DNA from: Streptomyces sp. AC512_CC834
Lineage (GTDB): Bacteria; Actinomycetota; Actinomycetes; Streptomycetales; Streptomycetaceae
DNA: 64,000 bases
Assembly: GCF_019049325.1 (NCBI RefSeq)
Contig: NZ_JAGMUO010000014.1
Span: forward strand, 62,001 to 126,000
Direction of reading: 5' to 3'
In this document: one piece after another, positions 15,101 through 22,325 of the stretch
How the letters are laid out: each line of letters starts with the position of its first letter
Position numbering within the stretch: position 1 is the first letter of the stretch
Made by a program: the position numbers and the translations under genes
The notes under the pieces: model-generated
Database searches by the model: none
Seen by the model: the letters and a program-made list of their open reading frames with translations, nothing else
What the model was told of the DNA's origin: nothing

Positions 15101-16560
15101 CGCCGCCCTCCGCTGCCGCCGGTCAGCCCGCCCCCGCCCCGCAGTCGTGGCCCGCCACCGCGGACACGCAGGGCGCCGGCACCCCCGTACCGCCCGCCGC
15201 ACCGGCATCCGCACCTGCGGCCCCCGCACCCGCGCCTGCACAGGGCGTCCCCGCCTCCACGCCGAGCCGGGGCACCCCGCTGCCGCCCGAGAACGCGCCC
15301 GCCCCCCGCGCGGCGCAGCCCCTGCCCGCCGAGGCGTCCGCACCCGTCGACCCGAACTCGACCCAGGGGCGGGCGATCAGCGTGCGGACCCTGGGCCAGG
15401 GCGTGCCGTTCAACCGGCAGGCGGTCCAGGTGCAGCAGTCGTCGGCCCTGCCCGCCGCCCCGCCGCCGTCGGCCACACCCGCCCCGCACCAGCCGGGCGT
15501 CGGCGGCCGACGCCGCAAGCTGGGTACGCCGCCCGACCCGGCCGCCGCCCGCCCGGAGCAGTCGGCCCGCCCGCACCCGTCCGCCGAGCAGCCGCCCACC
15601 GCGCAGCCGAAGAAGCAGTCCCAGCCGCAGCCCCAAGAGCAGGAGCAGGAGCAGCAGTCGTCGGTCGGCGGTCAGCGACGGATCGCGCCGGTCACCGAGG
15701 GCGCCGGACGGTCGTACGCCATAGGGGCACCGGACCGGAACGCGGCCGAGGGACCCGAACCGCTGGACGGGCCCGGCGGGGCCGTGGAGGTGGCGGACCC
15801 GCCGCGTCCGCAGCCGATGGACGACGAACTGCCGCCGGAGCCGCTGGACAATCCGCGGCGGCTGCTGGTGTGGCCCGCGCCGGACGTCTCCACGCAGCAG
15901 GCGCTCAGTGACCGCGGCTACCGGCCGGTGATCGTGCACTCGCGCGAGGAGGTCGACGCGCAGATCGCGGCGTTCCCCGCCGCGCTGTTCGTCGACCCGC
16001 TGACCGGGCCGATCACGCGCACGGCACTCCAGTCGCTGCGGCAGGCGGCGGTGGCGGCCGAGGTTCCGGTGCTGGTCACGGCCGGGCTCGGACAGGCCTC
16101 GCGGGACGCCGCCTACGGCGCCGATCCGGCCGTACTGCTGAAGGCGCTCGCGCCCCGGGACAGCGAGCAGCATCCGCCGCGCGTACTGCTGATCGAGGAG
16201 CACGCGGAGATCGCGCTGGCGCTGACCGCGACGCTGGAACGGCGCGGGATGCAGGTGGCGCGGGCGGCGAGCGACGCCGACGCGGTGACGCTGGCGGGGC
16301 AGTTCCGGCCGAACCTGGTCGTGATGGACCTGATGCGGGTGCAGCGCGGGCAGGAGGGCGCGGCCGGGATCGTCGACTGGTTGCGTGCCAACGGGCAGCT
16401 CAACCGCACCCCGCTCGTCGTCTACACCGCCGCCGTCGACCAGGCGGACCTGCCGCGGCTGGCCTCGGGCGAGACGGTGCTGTTCCTGGCGGAGCGTTCC
16501 ACCAGCGGCGAGGTGCAGGCCCGGATCGTCGAGCTGCTCTCCCGGATCGGGACCAACTGA
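12112..16560 (+). CDS. PAS-PAS-degenerate histidine kinase-disordered linker-receiver protein
   Basis: 1,482 residues; GTG start with GGAGG 9 nt upstream. Layout: PAS1 (about 10-115), PAS2 (about 125-240), charged coiled coil (about 245-335), a DHp-like segment GDSLRGPLDELRQEL, an HATPase-like remnant (about 440-545), a Pro/Ala/Gln-rich disordered region (about 560-1245) with repeated TGRRRR blocks, and two receiver-like domains (from about 1249 and 1357). The phospho-acceptor His is replaced by D351. The N box and G1 Asp are lost (VRGPYAGGD), although VRGIVRAHGG and GSAYVLEVPI survive. The last receiver keeps D1406 (VVMDLM) but its usual Lys region reads VLFLAERS. It is probably a regulatory scaffold rather than a kinase (inference). 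Confidence 0.85.
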   Translation: MSSRPSRGTARLAAILDALPDALVLVNANGTVVNANTIALEAFETPGTALVGRGLLDLLPQFDSRLIPGSMRRPDHIDPRARTKPTRMIARRTDGSEFPVEVTSANLETGQQAYDTYGYTGDELLMLVVRDLSGTVDTEAELARSQRQTEMILRAASEGVVGTDTDGRIVLVNPAAAQILGYRAGELGGRELHTLVLHSRADGSPFPYDESPLADTLRSGRKHRVRGQVVFAKSGDQLPVDLTTAPVRDGDQLVGAVMTFTDRRPHDALVKEHEEAAQRQAEEMERLVEEHASELTALRQRHASELAELREQHAEETAADADRYAALGEREKDRYEAIAARHEQLLTLLGDSLRGPLDELRQELAALASDDAGQLWPEANQVLHHLSAGYARITTLIDNVLGYQRLDVGNEQVARTKVMLDAVVAAGVDGAVELIGPGRVQFAVHAPPIEAEVDPRLLATALAHLVADVAGVDATGNSPVSATGGYLDNTVVVAAAQRGEVVRIEVRGPYAGGDPVHEPIVRGIVRAHGGVLQTHEVPGMSGSAYVLEVPIGGGAGAVAAQAAQLALGAGVAVHGDDGAAGVSGVAEVAEVVGTDNAVAVRAPAHGGGRRRARRASVDAFLESEVAGAPDAGGAEPEAENAAPTGRRRRRAAQAQQAQEQLAQEQAAQGQTAPGQAVPGQAAHGQAVASAPLPVPAQAGPGEGAGSGGTGRRRGRPAESAGAEVAGAEVAGVPQGPLGGVSEGAVVMAGEHGGGAAASNTGLGGAVPPQGVPAPAGRGAGQDGGEQQALPPALPAQAGASDPADADRPTGRRRRALASANERAAAQEAAPRQVFALPPADTDADADRPSDGTTEAPGTPGAPVAAPTGAAQGQVGRAQVPGPAVPGDALGDAGRHDAVPHDQADDHTPPQPHPAEAPTGRRRRAGATRPTEESVPGQGRPAQNAPAQNAPAQGTPVQGAPPVQGAPVPAQHTAGRGVPAPAAQTTRAAGAEAGADTAPPSAAAGQPAPAPQSWPATADTQGAGTPVPPAAPASAPAAPAPAPAQGVPASTPSRGTPLPPENAPAPRAAQPLPAEASAPVDPNSTQGRAISVRTLGQGVPFNRQAVQVQQSSALPAAPPPSATPAPHQPGVGGRRRKLGTPPDPAAARPEQSARPHPSAEQPPTAQPKKQSQPQPQEQEQEQQSSVGGQRRIAPVTEGAGRSYAIGAPDRNAAEGPEPLDGPGGAVEVADPPRPQPMDDELPPEPLDNPRRLLVWPAPDVSTQQALSDRGYRPVIVHSREEVDAQIAAFPAALFVDPLTGPITRTALQSLRQAAVAAEVPVLVTAGLGQASRDAAYGADPAVLLKALAPRDSEQHPPRVLLIEEHAEIALALTATLERRGMQVARAASDADAVTLAGQFRPNLVVMDLMRVQRGQEGAAGIVDWLRANGQLNRTPLVVYTAAVDQADLPRLASGETVLFLAERSTSGEVQARIVELLSRIGTN
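13926..15690 (+). repeat. Repeated Arg-rich (TGRRRR) blocks in the disordered region
   Basis: The same short basic block recurs in the Pro/Ala/Gln-rich linker: GGGRRRARR (near residue 606), TGRRRRRAA (644), TGRRRGRP (709), TGRRRRAL (809), TGRRRRAG (918), GGRRRKLG (1130) and GGQRRIAP (1185). Between the blocks the sequence is nearly free of Arg/Lys clusters and rich in AQG, PAQ and VQGAP repeats. Confidence 0.8.
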
Positions 16561-16617
16561 CGCTCCGGCGACCCGCTCCGACGCCCCGCTCCGGCGTCCC
16601 GCTCCTACGCCCGGGCG

Positions 16618-17196
16618 CTACCCGTCGACGATCCTGCGCGCCGCCTTCTTGATCGAGGCGCGCAGACGGTCGGCGTCGGTGTCCTCGCCGCCGACCAGGA
16701 TGCGATGCATCTGGGGCACGACGACCGCCCAGTTGGCCATCGCGACCAGCAGGAACAGCAGGTCGGACGCCGGGATCGCGTCGGTGACCACGCCGCGCTC
16801 CTGGCCGTCCCGCACGGCGGCGACCTTGCGGGCGTAGTGGGCCTGGCGTTCGGCCTCGTGGGGCAGCTCGGCGGTGCCGTACTCCATGCCCTCCCAGAAG
16901 AGGAGGCGCAGCAGCTCGGGGTGGGCGGCGTGGTAGTCCAGCAGGCGGTCGACCCAGCCCTCGATGTCGTCCGGGTCGACGGGGACCGAGATCGCGAGGT
17001 CGAGCATCTTCTTCTCGAGGACGGACGCGAACAGCTCGCTCTTGTTGCCGTAGTAGGCGTAGATCAGTTGCTTGTTCGCCTTGGCCTCCGCCGCGATGCG
17101 GTCGATGCGCGCGCCGGCGATGCCGTGGCGGGCGAACTCCGCGACCGCCGCCTCGAAGATCCGGGCTTTGGTGGCCTCGGGGTCTCTTGCTGCCAT
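16618..17196 (-). CDS. TetR-family repressor of the divergent MFS gene
   Basis: 192 residues. The N-terminal HTH (ATKARIFEAAVAEFARHGIAG, read across two helices, then IDRIAAEAKANKQLIYAYYG) is followed by an all-helical ligand domain rich in Trp and aromatics (LLFWEGMEYGT, MANWAVVVPQMHRI), fitting a multidrug sensor. It diverges from an MFS efflux gene, with two matching 16-bp operators between them. This resembles the S. coelicolor SCO4008/SCO4007 pair, described as responding to cationic lipophilic drugs (recollection, not checked). Confidence 0.93.
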   Translation of the reverse strand: MAARDPEATKARIFEAAVAEFARHGIAGARIDRIAAEAKANKQLIYAYYGNKSELFASVLEKKMLDLAISVPVDPDDIEGWVDRLLDYHAAHPELLRLLFWEGMEYGTAELPHEAERQAHYARKVAAVRDGQERGVVTDAIPASDLLFLLVAMANWAVVVPQMHRILVGGEDTDADRLRASIKKAARRIVDG

Positions 17197-17224
17197 GAGG
17201 CCAGGGTAGCGGGACGGACCCGGT

Positions 17225-17240
17225 AACCAACTATTTGGTT
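17225..17240. promoter_or_regulatory. TetR operator 1
   Basis: Perfect inverted repeat AACCAA-CTAT-TTGGTT, located 28 bp upstream of the repressor start codon. Confidence 0.75.
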
Positions 17241-17282
17241 GACACGGATCGGGAATGCGGGCCAGACTCCGGGAGTTCTTCC

Positions 17283-17298
17283 AACCAACCAGTTAGTT
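17283..17298. promoter_or_regulatory. TetR operator 2
   Basis: AACCAA-CCAG-TTAGTT has the same 6-4-6 layout as operator 1 with one mismatch, 58 bp away and 37 bp before the MFS start. Confidence 0.7.
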
Positions 17299-17335
17299 GC
17301 TAGTTGTCAGTGCGCTCGAAGGAGTGGCTCCGCTC

Positions 17336-18646
17336 ATGCCGTCACCGTCGCCACCGCCGTCATCGTCCGCAACCACGCGGACCGGAACCGCCGGGATATC
17401 TGTAATTTCTGGGACACCTGGGATACCTCGGACACCCGAGACACCCGAGACACCCGAGACACCTGGGACACCTGGGACCGGGCCGTCCGGCGCCGCCGCC
17501 GCCCGGCTCTTCCTCCCCCTGATCGCCCTCTGCACCGCCGTGACGGCCGCCAACATCTACCTCGCGGCGCCCCTGCTCCCCCTCATCGCCCACGACATGG
17601 GCTCCACCCCCTCGGGGGTCGCCTGGCTCGCCTCGGTCGCGCAGCTCGGATACGCGGCCGGCCTGCTCTTCTTCGCCCCGCTCGGGGACACCGTGAACCG
17701 GCGCCGCCTGGTCGCCGCCCTCTCACTGGTCGCCACGGCGGCCCTGCTCGCCGCCGCCGCGTCGGCCGGGACCGGCGCGCTCGCGGGCGCCGTCCTGGTC
17801 GCCTCGGCCGCGACCGTCGTACCGCAGCTCCTGGTCCCGCTGGTCGCCCGGCGCGCCCCCGCCGACCGCCGGGCCCGGCATGTCGCGGCCGTCATCGCGG
17901 GCCTGTTCACCGGCGTCGTGGCGGCCCGGGTGCTCGGCGGTCTCGCCGGGCAGGCCTTCGGCTGGCGCGCGGTGTTCGTGGGCGCCGCCGTACTGACCGC
18001 CGTACTGGGCCTTGCGACCGCGTACATCCTGCCCGTGGAGCGGCGGCAGCGGCGGGGCGGTCCGCTGTTCGCGGGGCTCGTCGCGATACCGGGCGTGGTG
18101 CGCCACTCGCCCGACCTGTGGCGGGCATGCGTGCGCCAGGCGGGGATGTACGGCGCGTGGAGCGCCCTGTGGACCTCGCTCGCGCTGCTCCTGGCGAGCG
18201 ACGACGGGTACGGCATGACCACCGCGGCGGCCGGGCTGTTCGGCCTGTTCGGGCTCGCGGCGAGTGTGGTCGCGCCGCTCGCGGGCGGCCTGGTCGACCG
18301 GTTCGGCGCCGCCAGGGTCGTACGGTCCGCGTATCTGCTGGCCGCGCTGTCGCTGCCGCTGTTCTGGCTGGGCGGGCAGGCGATGGCGGCCCTGTGCGCG
18401 GCGGCCGTCCTGGTACACGCCGCCCTGGTCGCCTCCCACGTCGCCAACCAGACCCTCGCCCTGACCACCACCTCCGCCCCAGCCACCGCCAACACGGCGT
18501 ACGTCGTCGCCGGCTTCGCGGGCGGCGCGCTGGCCTCGGCCCTCGCGGGACCCGCGTTCGGCCACTGGGGCTGGGGCGGCGTGTGCGCGGTGGCGGGGGT
18601 GTGGCTGGTGCTGGGGTGGTCGGCCACGGCGGTGCGGACACGGTAG
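17336..18646 (+). CDS. MFS efflux transporter
   Basis: 436 residues. The ATG at 17336 was chosen because AAGGAG lies about 11 nt upstream. A 60-residue hydrophilic Ser/Thr/Pro-rich N-terminus with [12 protein letters not shown] repeats precedes about 12 hydrophobic segments. The motif A region reads [11 protein letters not shown], and GRAARV-like basic loops and a second-half [11 protein letters not shown] follow. The absence of a binding-protein partner and the divergent TetR with two operators point to a drug exporter of the YnfM/AraJ-like type. Confidence 0.9.
   Translation: MPSPSPPPSSSATTRTGTAGISVISGTPGIPRTPETPETPETPGTPGTGPSGAAAARLFLPLIALCTAVTAANIYLAAPLLPLIAHDMGSTPSGVAWLASVAQLGYAAGLLFFAPLGDTVNRRRLVAALSLVATAALLAAAASAGTGALAGAVLVASAATVVPQLLVPLVARRAPADRRARHVAAVIAGLFTGVVAARVLGGLAGQAFGWRAVFVGAAVLTAVLGLATAYILPVERRQRRGGPLFAGLVAIPGVVRHSPDLWRACVRQAGMYGAWSALWTSLALLLASDDGYGMTTAAAGLFGLFGLAASVVAPLAGGLVDRFGAARVVRSAYLLAALSLPLFWLGGQAMAALCAAAVLVHAALVASHVANQTLALTTTSAPATANTAYVVAGFAGGALASALAGPAFGHWGWGGVCAVAGVWLVLGWSATAVRTR
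17420..17475 (+). repeat. 9-bp tandem repeats coding TPE/TPG
   Basis: GACACCCGA and GACACCTGG units are repeated head to tail in the MFS gene, encoding the [15 protein letters not shown] stretch ahead of TM1. Confidence 0.7.
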
Positions 18647-18658
18647 GCACGCGGACAC

Positions 18659-18698
18659 GGGGGCGCCGGGTGGGTGCGGATCCCCACCCGGCGCCCCC
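18659..18698. terminator. Bidirectional terminator between MFS and acyl-CoA ligase genes
   Basis: Perfect 16-bp arms (18659-18674 and 18683-18698, GGGGGCGCCGGGTGGG and its complement) with an 8-nt loop between two convergent genes; there is no T-tract, as is usual in Streptomyces. Confidence 0.85.
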
Positions 18699-18739
18699 GC
18701 CCCGTGCGCGCCTCGGTCCTGCCCGCCTCGGCCGTACGG

Positions 18740-20404
18740 TCAGAGGCGGGTGATGTCCGTGATGTCCAGCCCGCCGTCGGCGTACTGCCTGCGAAGCACC
18801 TTCTTGTCGAACTTGCCGACGCTGGTCTTCGGCACCGTCTCGATGACCGTCCAGCGCTCCGGGAGCTGCCACTTGGCGATCTTGCCGTCCTCGGCGAGGA
18901 AGGTGCGCAGGGCGGTGAAGTCGGCGGTGGCGCCCTCCCGCAGGACGACGGTGGCCAGCGGACGCTCGCCCCACTTGTCGTCGGGGACGGCGACCACGGC
19001 GGCCTCGGCGACGTCCGGGTGGGACATCAGCGCGTTCTCCAGCTCGACGGAGGAGATCCACTCCCCGCCGGACTTGATGACGTCCTTGGCCCGGTCGGTG
19101 AGGGTGAGGAAGCCGTCGGGGGAGATCGTGCCGACGTCACCGGTCTTCAGCCAGCCGTCCTCGCTGAACTTGTCGGCGGGACGCATCGGCTCGGCCCCGG
19201 GACCGTTGTAGTAGGCGCCGGCGATCCAGTTGCCGCGCACCTCCAGCTCACCCGCGGACTCGCCGTCCCAGGGCAGGCGCTCGCCGCCGGGACCGGTGAG
19301 GCGGGCCTCGACGCCGACCGGGAAGCGGCCCTGGGTGAGCCGGTACGCGAACTCCTCCGGCGTCCCGACCGCGCGGGCCGGCGGCCGGGCGATCGTGCCC
19401 AGCGGGGAGGTCTCCGTCATGCCCCAGGCGTGGCAGACCCGCATGCCGAGCGCGTCGAAGGCCTCCATCAGCGACGGGGGACAGGCGGAGCCGCCGATGG
19501 TGACCTGGGTGAGGGAGGAGACGTCCCGGGGCTTCGCGGTCAGCTCGGCGAGCAGCCCCTGCCAGATGGTGGGGACGGCGGCGGCGTGCGTGGGCCGCTC
19601 GCTCTCGATCATCGCGGCGAGCGGGGCCGGCTGGAGGAAGCGGTCCGGCATCAGCATGTTGACGCCGGTCATGAAGGTGGCGTGCGGCAGTCCCCAGGCG
19701 TTGACGTGGAACTGCGGGACCACGACCAGCGAGGTGTCCTCGTCGGTCAGGCCCATCGACTGGGCCATGTTGACCTGCATGGAGTGCAGGTAGATGGAGC
19801 GGTGGCTGTAGACCACGCCCTTGGGGTCCCCGGTGGTGCCGGAGGTGTAGCACATGGCGGCCGCGGCACGCTCGTCCAGCTCGGGCCAGTCGTACGTGGT
19901 GGGCTTCCGGGCGATCAGGTCCTCGTACTCGTGCACCTGGACGGCGGCCCCGTCCAGCAGCGTGCGGTCGCCGGGCCCGGTGACGACGACGTGCTCGACC
20001 GTCTTGAGGTGCGGCAGCAGCGGGGCGAGCAGCGGGAGCAGGGAGCCGTTGGCGATCACGACGCGGTCGGCCGCGTGGTTCACGATCCAGGCGAGCTGCT
20101 CGGGCGGAAGGCGGAGATTGAGGGTGTGGAGGATCGCGCCCATCGAGGGGATCGCGAAGTAGGCCTCGACATGCTCGGCGTTGTTCCACATGAGGGTCGC
20201 CACGCGTTCGTCGTCGCCGACGGCGAGGTCCTCACGCAGGGCGTGCGCGAGCTGGGCGGCGCGGGCGCCGATCTCGGCGAAGGAACGGCGGTGCGGCTCG
20301 TCCTCACCGGTCCAGGTGGTCACCTGCGAACTGCCGTGGATCGTCGACCCGTGGGTCAGGATCCTCGATATCAGCAGCGGTACATCCTGCATCGTGCTCA
20401 GCAC
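18740..20404 (-). CDS. Long-chain fatty-acid-CoA ligase (AMP-binding)
   Basis: 554 residues from GTG with GGGAGG 5 nt upstream. ANL-superfamily motifs: P-loop [12 protein letters not shown], the WGMTETSP region, [10 protein letters not shown] and the C-terminal catalytic TSVGKFDKK lysine. It activates a fatty acid as acyl-AMP and then acyl-CoA. It stands alone, with an 18-bp perfect palindrome about 60 bp upstream of the start that could be the operator of a fatty-acid or acyl-CoA-responsive TetR regulator encoded elsewhere. Confidence 0.95.
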   Translation of the reverse strand: MLSTMQDVPLLISRILTHGSTIHGSSQVTTWTGEDEPHRRSFAEIGARAAQLAHALREDLAVGDDERVATLMWNNAEHVEAYFAIPSMGAILHTLNLRLPPEQLAWIVNHAADRVVIANGSLLPLLAPLLPHLKTVEHVVVTGPGDRTLLDGAAVQVHEYEDLIARKPTTYDWPELDERAAAAMCYTSGTTGDPKGVVYSHRSIYLHSMQVNMAQSMGLTDEDTSLVVVPQFHVNAWGLPHATFMTGVNMLMPDRFLQPAPLAAMIESERPTHAAAVPTIWQGLLAELTAKPRDVSSLTQVTIGGSACPPSLMEAFDALGMRVCHAWGMTETSPLGTIARPPARAVGTPEEFAYRLTQGRFPVGVEARLTGPGGERLPWDGESAGELEVRGNWIAGAYYNGPGAEPMRPADKFSEDGWLKTGDVGTISPDGFLTLTDRAKDVIKSGGEWISSVELENALMSHPDVAEAAVVAVPDDKWGERPLATVVLREGATADFTALRTFLAEDGKIAKWQLPERWTVIETVPKTSVGKFDKKVLRRQYADGGLDITDITRL

Positions 20405-20462
20405 GGTGTCCTCCCGGGGCGACATTGCCTACGCGGCGGTAAGGGTTGCGCTGATTCTGCGC

Positions 20463-20480
20463 ACATACCGCGCGGTATGT
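20463..20480. promoter_or_regulatory. Perfect palindromic operator upstream of the acyl-CoA ligase
   Basis: ACATACCGCGCGGTATGT is an 18-bp perfect palindrome in the 160-bp gap between the ligase start (20404) and the sigma factor stop (20565). Its form is typical of TetR-family operators, but no TetR gene is adjacent. Confidence 0.6.
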
Positions 20481-20564
20481 CACTAGTCCCGGGTGATCGA
20501 TCAGTACGAGTTGCCCGTCGGAGTGCGGATCGGCGTCATCCACCGAAGCACCCAAAGACTTTCA

Positions 20565-21182
20565 TTACCGAACAATCCCCAGCTCAGGGTCCTCGCGGAG
20601 CTTGCCGAGCGCCCGGGACACCGCCGACTTCACCGTGCCCACGGAAACTCCGAGCACTTCGGCCGTCCGGGCCTCGCTGAGGTCCTCGTAGTACCTGAGG
20701 ACGACCATCGCACGCTGTCGGGCCGGCAGCTTCATGATCGCCCGCCACATCGCGTCGTGCAGGGCCTGCCGCTCCGCCGGGTCGTCGGCGCCGGGCACGG
20801 GATCCGGCTCGGGCAGCTCGTCGCAGGCGAACTCGTCCACCTTGCGCTTGCGCCACTGCGACGTCCGGGTGTTCAGCAGCGCCCGGCGCACATAGCCGTC
20901 CAGCGCGCGATGGTCCTCGATGCGCTCCCAGGCCACGTACGTCTTGGTGAGCGCGGTCTGCAGCAGATCCTCCGCGTCGCTCGGGTTCGCGGTGAGCGAC
21001 CGGGCGGTACGCAGCAGCACCGGCTGGCGGGCCTTCACGTACGACGAGAACGACGCGTACGAGAAGGCCTGCTTCCGTGCTGCGGCCACGGCCGGTGAGA
21101 TGGCCGGCGCCGTGGCCCGTGCCGTGGCCCGTGCCGTGGCTGTGGCGGCGTTCGAAGCGCTGGTGCAGACGGGTGTGGTCAT
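20565..21182 (-). CDS. SigE-family ECF RNA polymerase sigma factor
   Basis: 205 residues. Region 2 (FSSYVKARQPVLLRTARSL, then DAEDLLQTALTKTYVAW) and region 4 (LPARQRAMVVLRYYEDLSE, then SVGTVKSAVSRALGKLR) are intact. The first 35 residues are an Ala/Thr/Arg repeat tract (ATARATARATA) not part of the sigma fold. No anti-sigma gene is adjacent. The next gene upstream on the same strand is the small secreted protein, 440 bp of non-coding sequence away, which could be a target. Confidence 0.93.
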   Translation of the reverse strand: MTTPVCTSASNAATATARATARATAPAISPAVAAARKQAFSYASFSSYVKARQPVLLRTARSLTANPSDAEDLLQTALTKTYVAWERIEDHRALDGYVRRALLNTRTSQWRKRKVDEFACDELPEPDPVPGADDPAERQALHDAMWRAIMKLPARQRAMVVLRYYEDLSEARTAEVLGVSVGTVKSAVSRALGKLREDPELGIVR

Positions 21183-21390
21183 GACTCAACGCTATGAGCG
21201 AGAGGGCGCCCGGCGGATCGGCCGCAGGTCCCGAAGCCGAGTCCGCCTCAGGTTGTAGGGGTGGTGTTGGCCCCACCTCCTGTAGGTGGACGAGGGGAGG
21301 AGCCGTACTGCGGGTCAACCCCTGAGGGCTCCCCTGACGTCTCCCCCGAGGGCTCCCCGGGGGCCAGCCGGCGAGACAGTCCGCCGGCGA

Positions 21391-21500
21391 GAGCCAGACG
21401 GGAGCCAGGCGAGCCTCAGACAGGAACCAGACGGGGAGTCGGACAGGAGCCAGACGGGGAGCCAGACGGGGAGTCATACAGGACCCAAACGGGAGCCAAA
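21391..21500. repeat. GAGCCAGACGGGGA imperfect direct repeats
   Basis: About five copies or part-copies of GAGCCAGACGGGGA, with GAACCAGACGGGGA and GACCCAAACGGGA variants, separated by CAGGA or GTCGGACAG; the spacing is irregular (12-33 bp). Confidence 0.6.
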
Positions 21501-21586
21501 GGCACGAAAACGCCTGCGCGGCGGTACCGAAGCACCGCCACCCAGACGCACTGCGACCCCATGAAGCACACCCGCACAAGGACCCG

Positions 21587-21620
21587 GGGGCCGGCGCGGC
21601 AGCGCACCCGCGCCGGCCCC
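21587..21620 (-). terminator. Terminator of the small secreted protein gene
   Basis: Perfect 12-bp stem GGGGCCGGCGCG / CGCGCCGGCCCC (21587-21598, 21609-21620), 5 nt beyond the stop codon at 21626. Confidence 0.8.
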
Positions 21621-21625
21621 TCAGC

Positions 21626-21952
21626 TCACCACCACAGCGGGGAGAAGCTGATGGCCACGTTCTCGTTGCCCTGATTGATCGCCGTGAACGCGGAGCCGTC
21701 GACCTGCGCGGTGTTGCTCTGGTTCGAGGCCCCCGAGCCGACCGCCTGCTGCTGCGTGGTGGACGAGTTGCCGTTGTTGTCGTCGCCGACGCCGCTGCCG
21801 AGGATGCCGGCGTTGGCGCTGGCGGCGGTCGCGTTCGATCCGTCGTCCGCGAAGGCGCCGTTGTCCGCCGTGGCCACGCCACCGAAGAGAGCGGCGGCGA
21901 GCGGAAGTGCGGCGACGGCGGCGACGACACGGGCGGTACGGATGCTTGCCAT
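21626..21952 (-). CDS. Small secreted Gln/Asn/Ser-rich protein of unknown function
   Basis: 108 residues from ATG 21952, with GGAGG 7 nt upstream (a strong site). A signal peptide MASIRTARVVAAVAALPLAA ends near AVATA-DN, giving a mature peptide of about 78 residues. It is rich in Asn, Gln, Ser, Gly and Ala with no Cys, Lys or Arg: DDNNGNSSTTQQQ, then GSGASNQSNTAQ, AINQGNENVAI and the C-terminal SFSPLWW. The Gln-Gly-Asn periodicity recalls curli-like amyloid repeats, and chaplin/rodlin-type surface roles are conceivable, but it matches neither family. No function is assigned. Confidence 0.8.
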   Translation of the reverse strand: MASIRTARVVAAVAALPLAAALFGGVATADNGAFADDGSNATAASANAGILGSGVGDDNNGNSSTTQQQAVGSGASNQSNTAQVDGSAFTAINQGNENVAISFSPLWW

Positions 21953-22325
21953 GTTGTTCCTCCAGAACAAGTGCGCACCGGCTTCAGCCGACAACGCGAG
22001 AAGTACCTGAACCTGCGTGAACTAGAGCTTGTGCCAAGGCAGTTGGCCGACCGCCTCGACGCTGTGCACGACGTCGCGTGATCAGACTTGCCCACCGGCC
22101 CCCCGGCGAACCACCCCGTAAGCCCTGATTCGCCCTCAAGCGTGAGGACAAGTCGATAAACCCCTTTGCTTCCCTTCCGTACCAGCTCGGGGCAGCAAGG
22201 ACAGCTCCACCCCAAGCGCCGCAAGAGGCGAAGCGTTCCGCCACTTTTTTCGCCCACCCCGCTCCCCCGGCGCGTCGCGCTCACCCACTCTTCCCTTTCT
22301 CGAACATGCGTACGAAAATAGACCC
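21953..22325. other. Divergent promoter region without a gene
   Basis: 373 bp between the divergent small secreted protein gene and the PrimPol gene. GC is lower than in neighbouring coding sequence near 22130-22330. No ORF with Streptomyces codon use, no tRNA and no clear inverted repeat was found. Confidence 0.5.

Larger units (their letters stand above)
21183..21625. other. Non-coding gap with repeats, upstream of the sigma gene
   Basis: 443 bp without a convincing gene. It holds a run of GAGGGCTCCCC-type repeats (about 21317-21362), the GAGCCAGACGGGGA repeat array (21391-21500) and the terminator of the small secreted protein gene (21587-21620). The promoter of the sigma gene must lie here, but no clear -35/-10 was identified. 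Confidence 0.6.

Noticed and set aside
12025..16203. A 1,392-codon open frame on the minus strand opposite the PAS/receiver gene
   Set aside because: The product is Arg/Gly/Leu-rich with no domain, while the plus frame has clear PAS and receiver motifs. A shadow.
21391..21500. CRISPR-like array
   Set aside because: Repeats are short (about 14 bp), imperfect, irregularly spaced and have no cas genes nearby.
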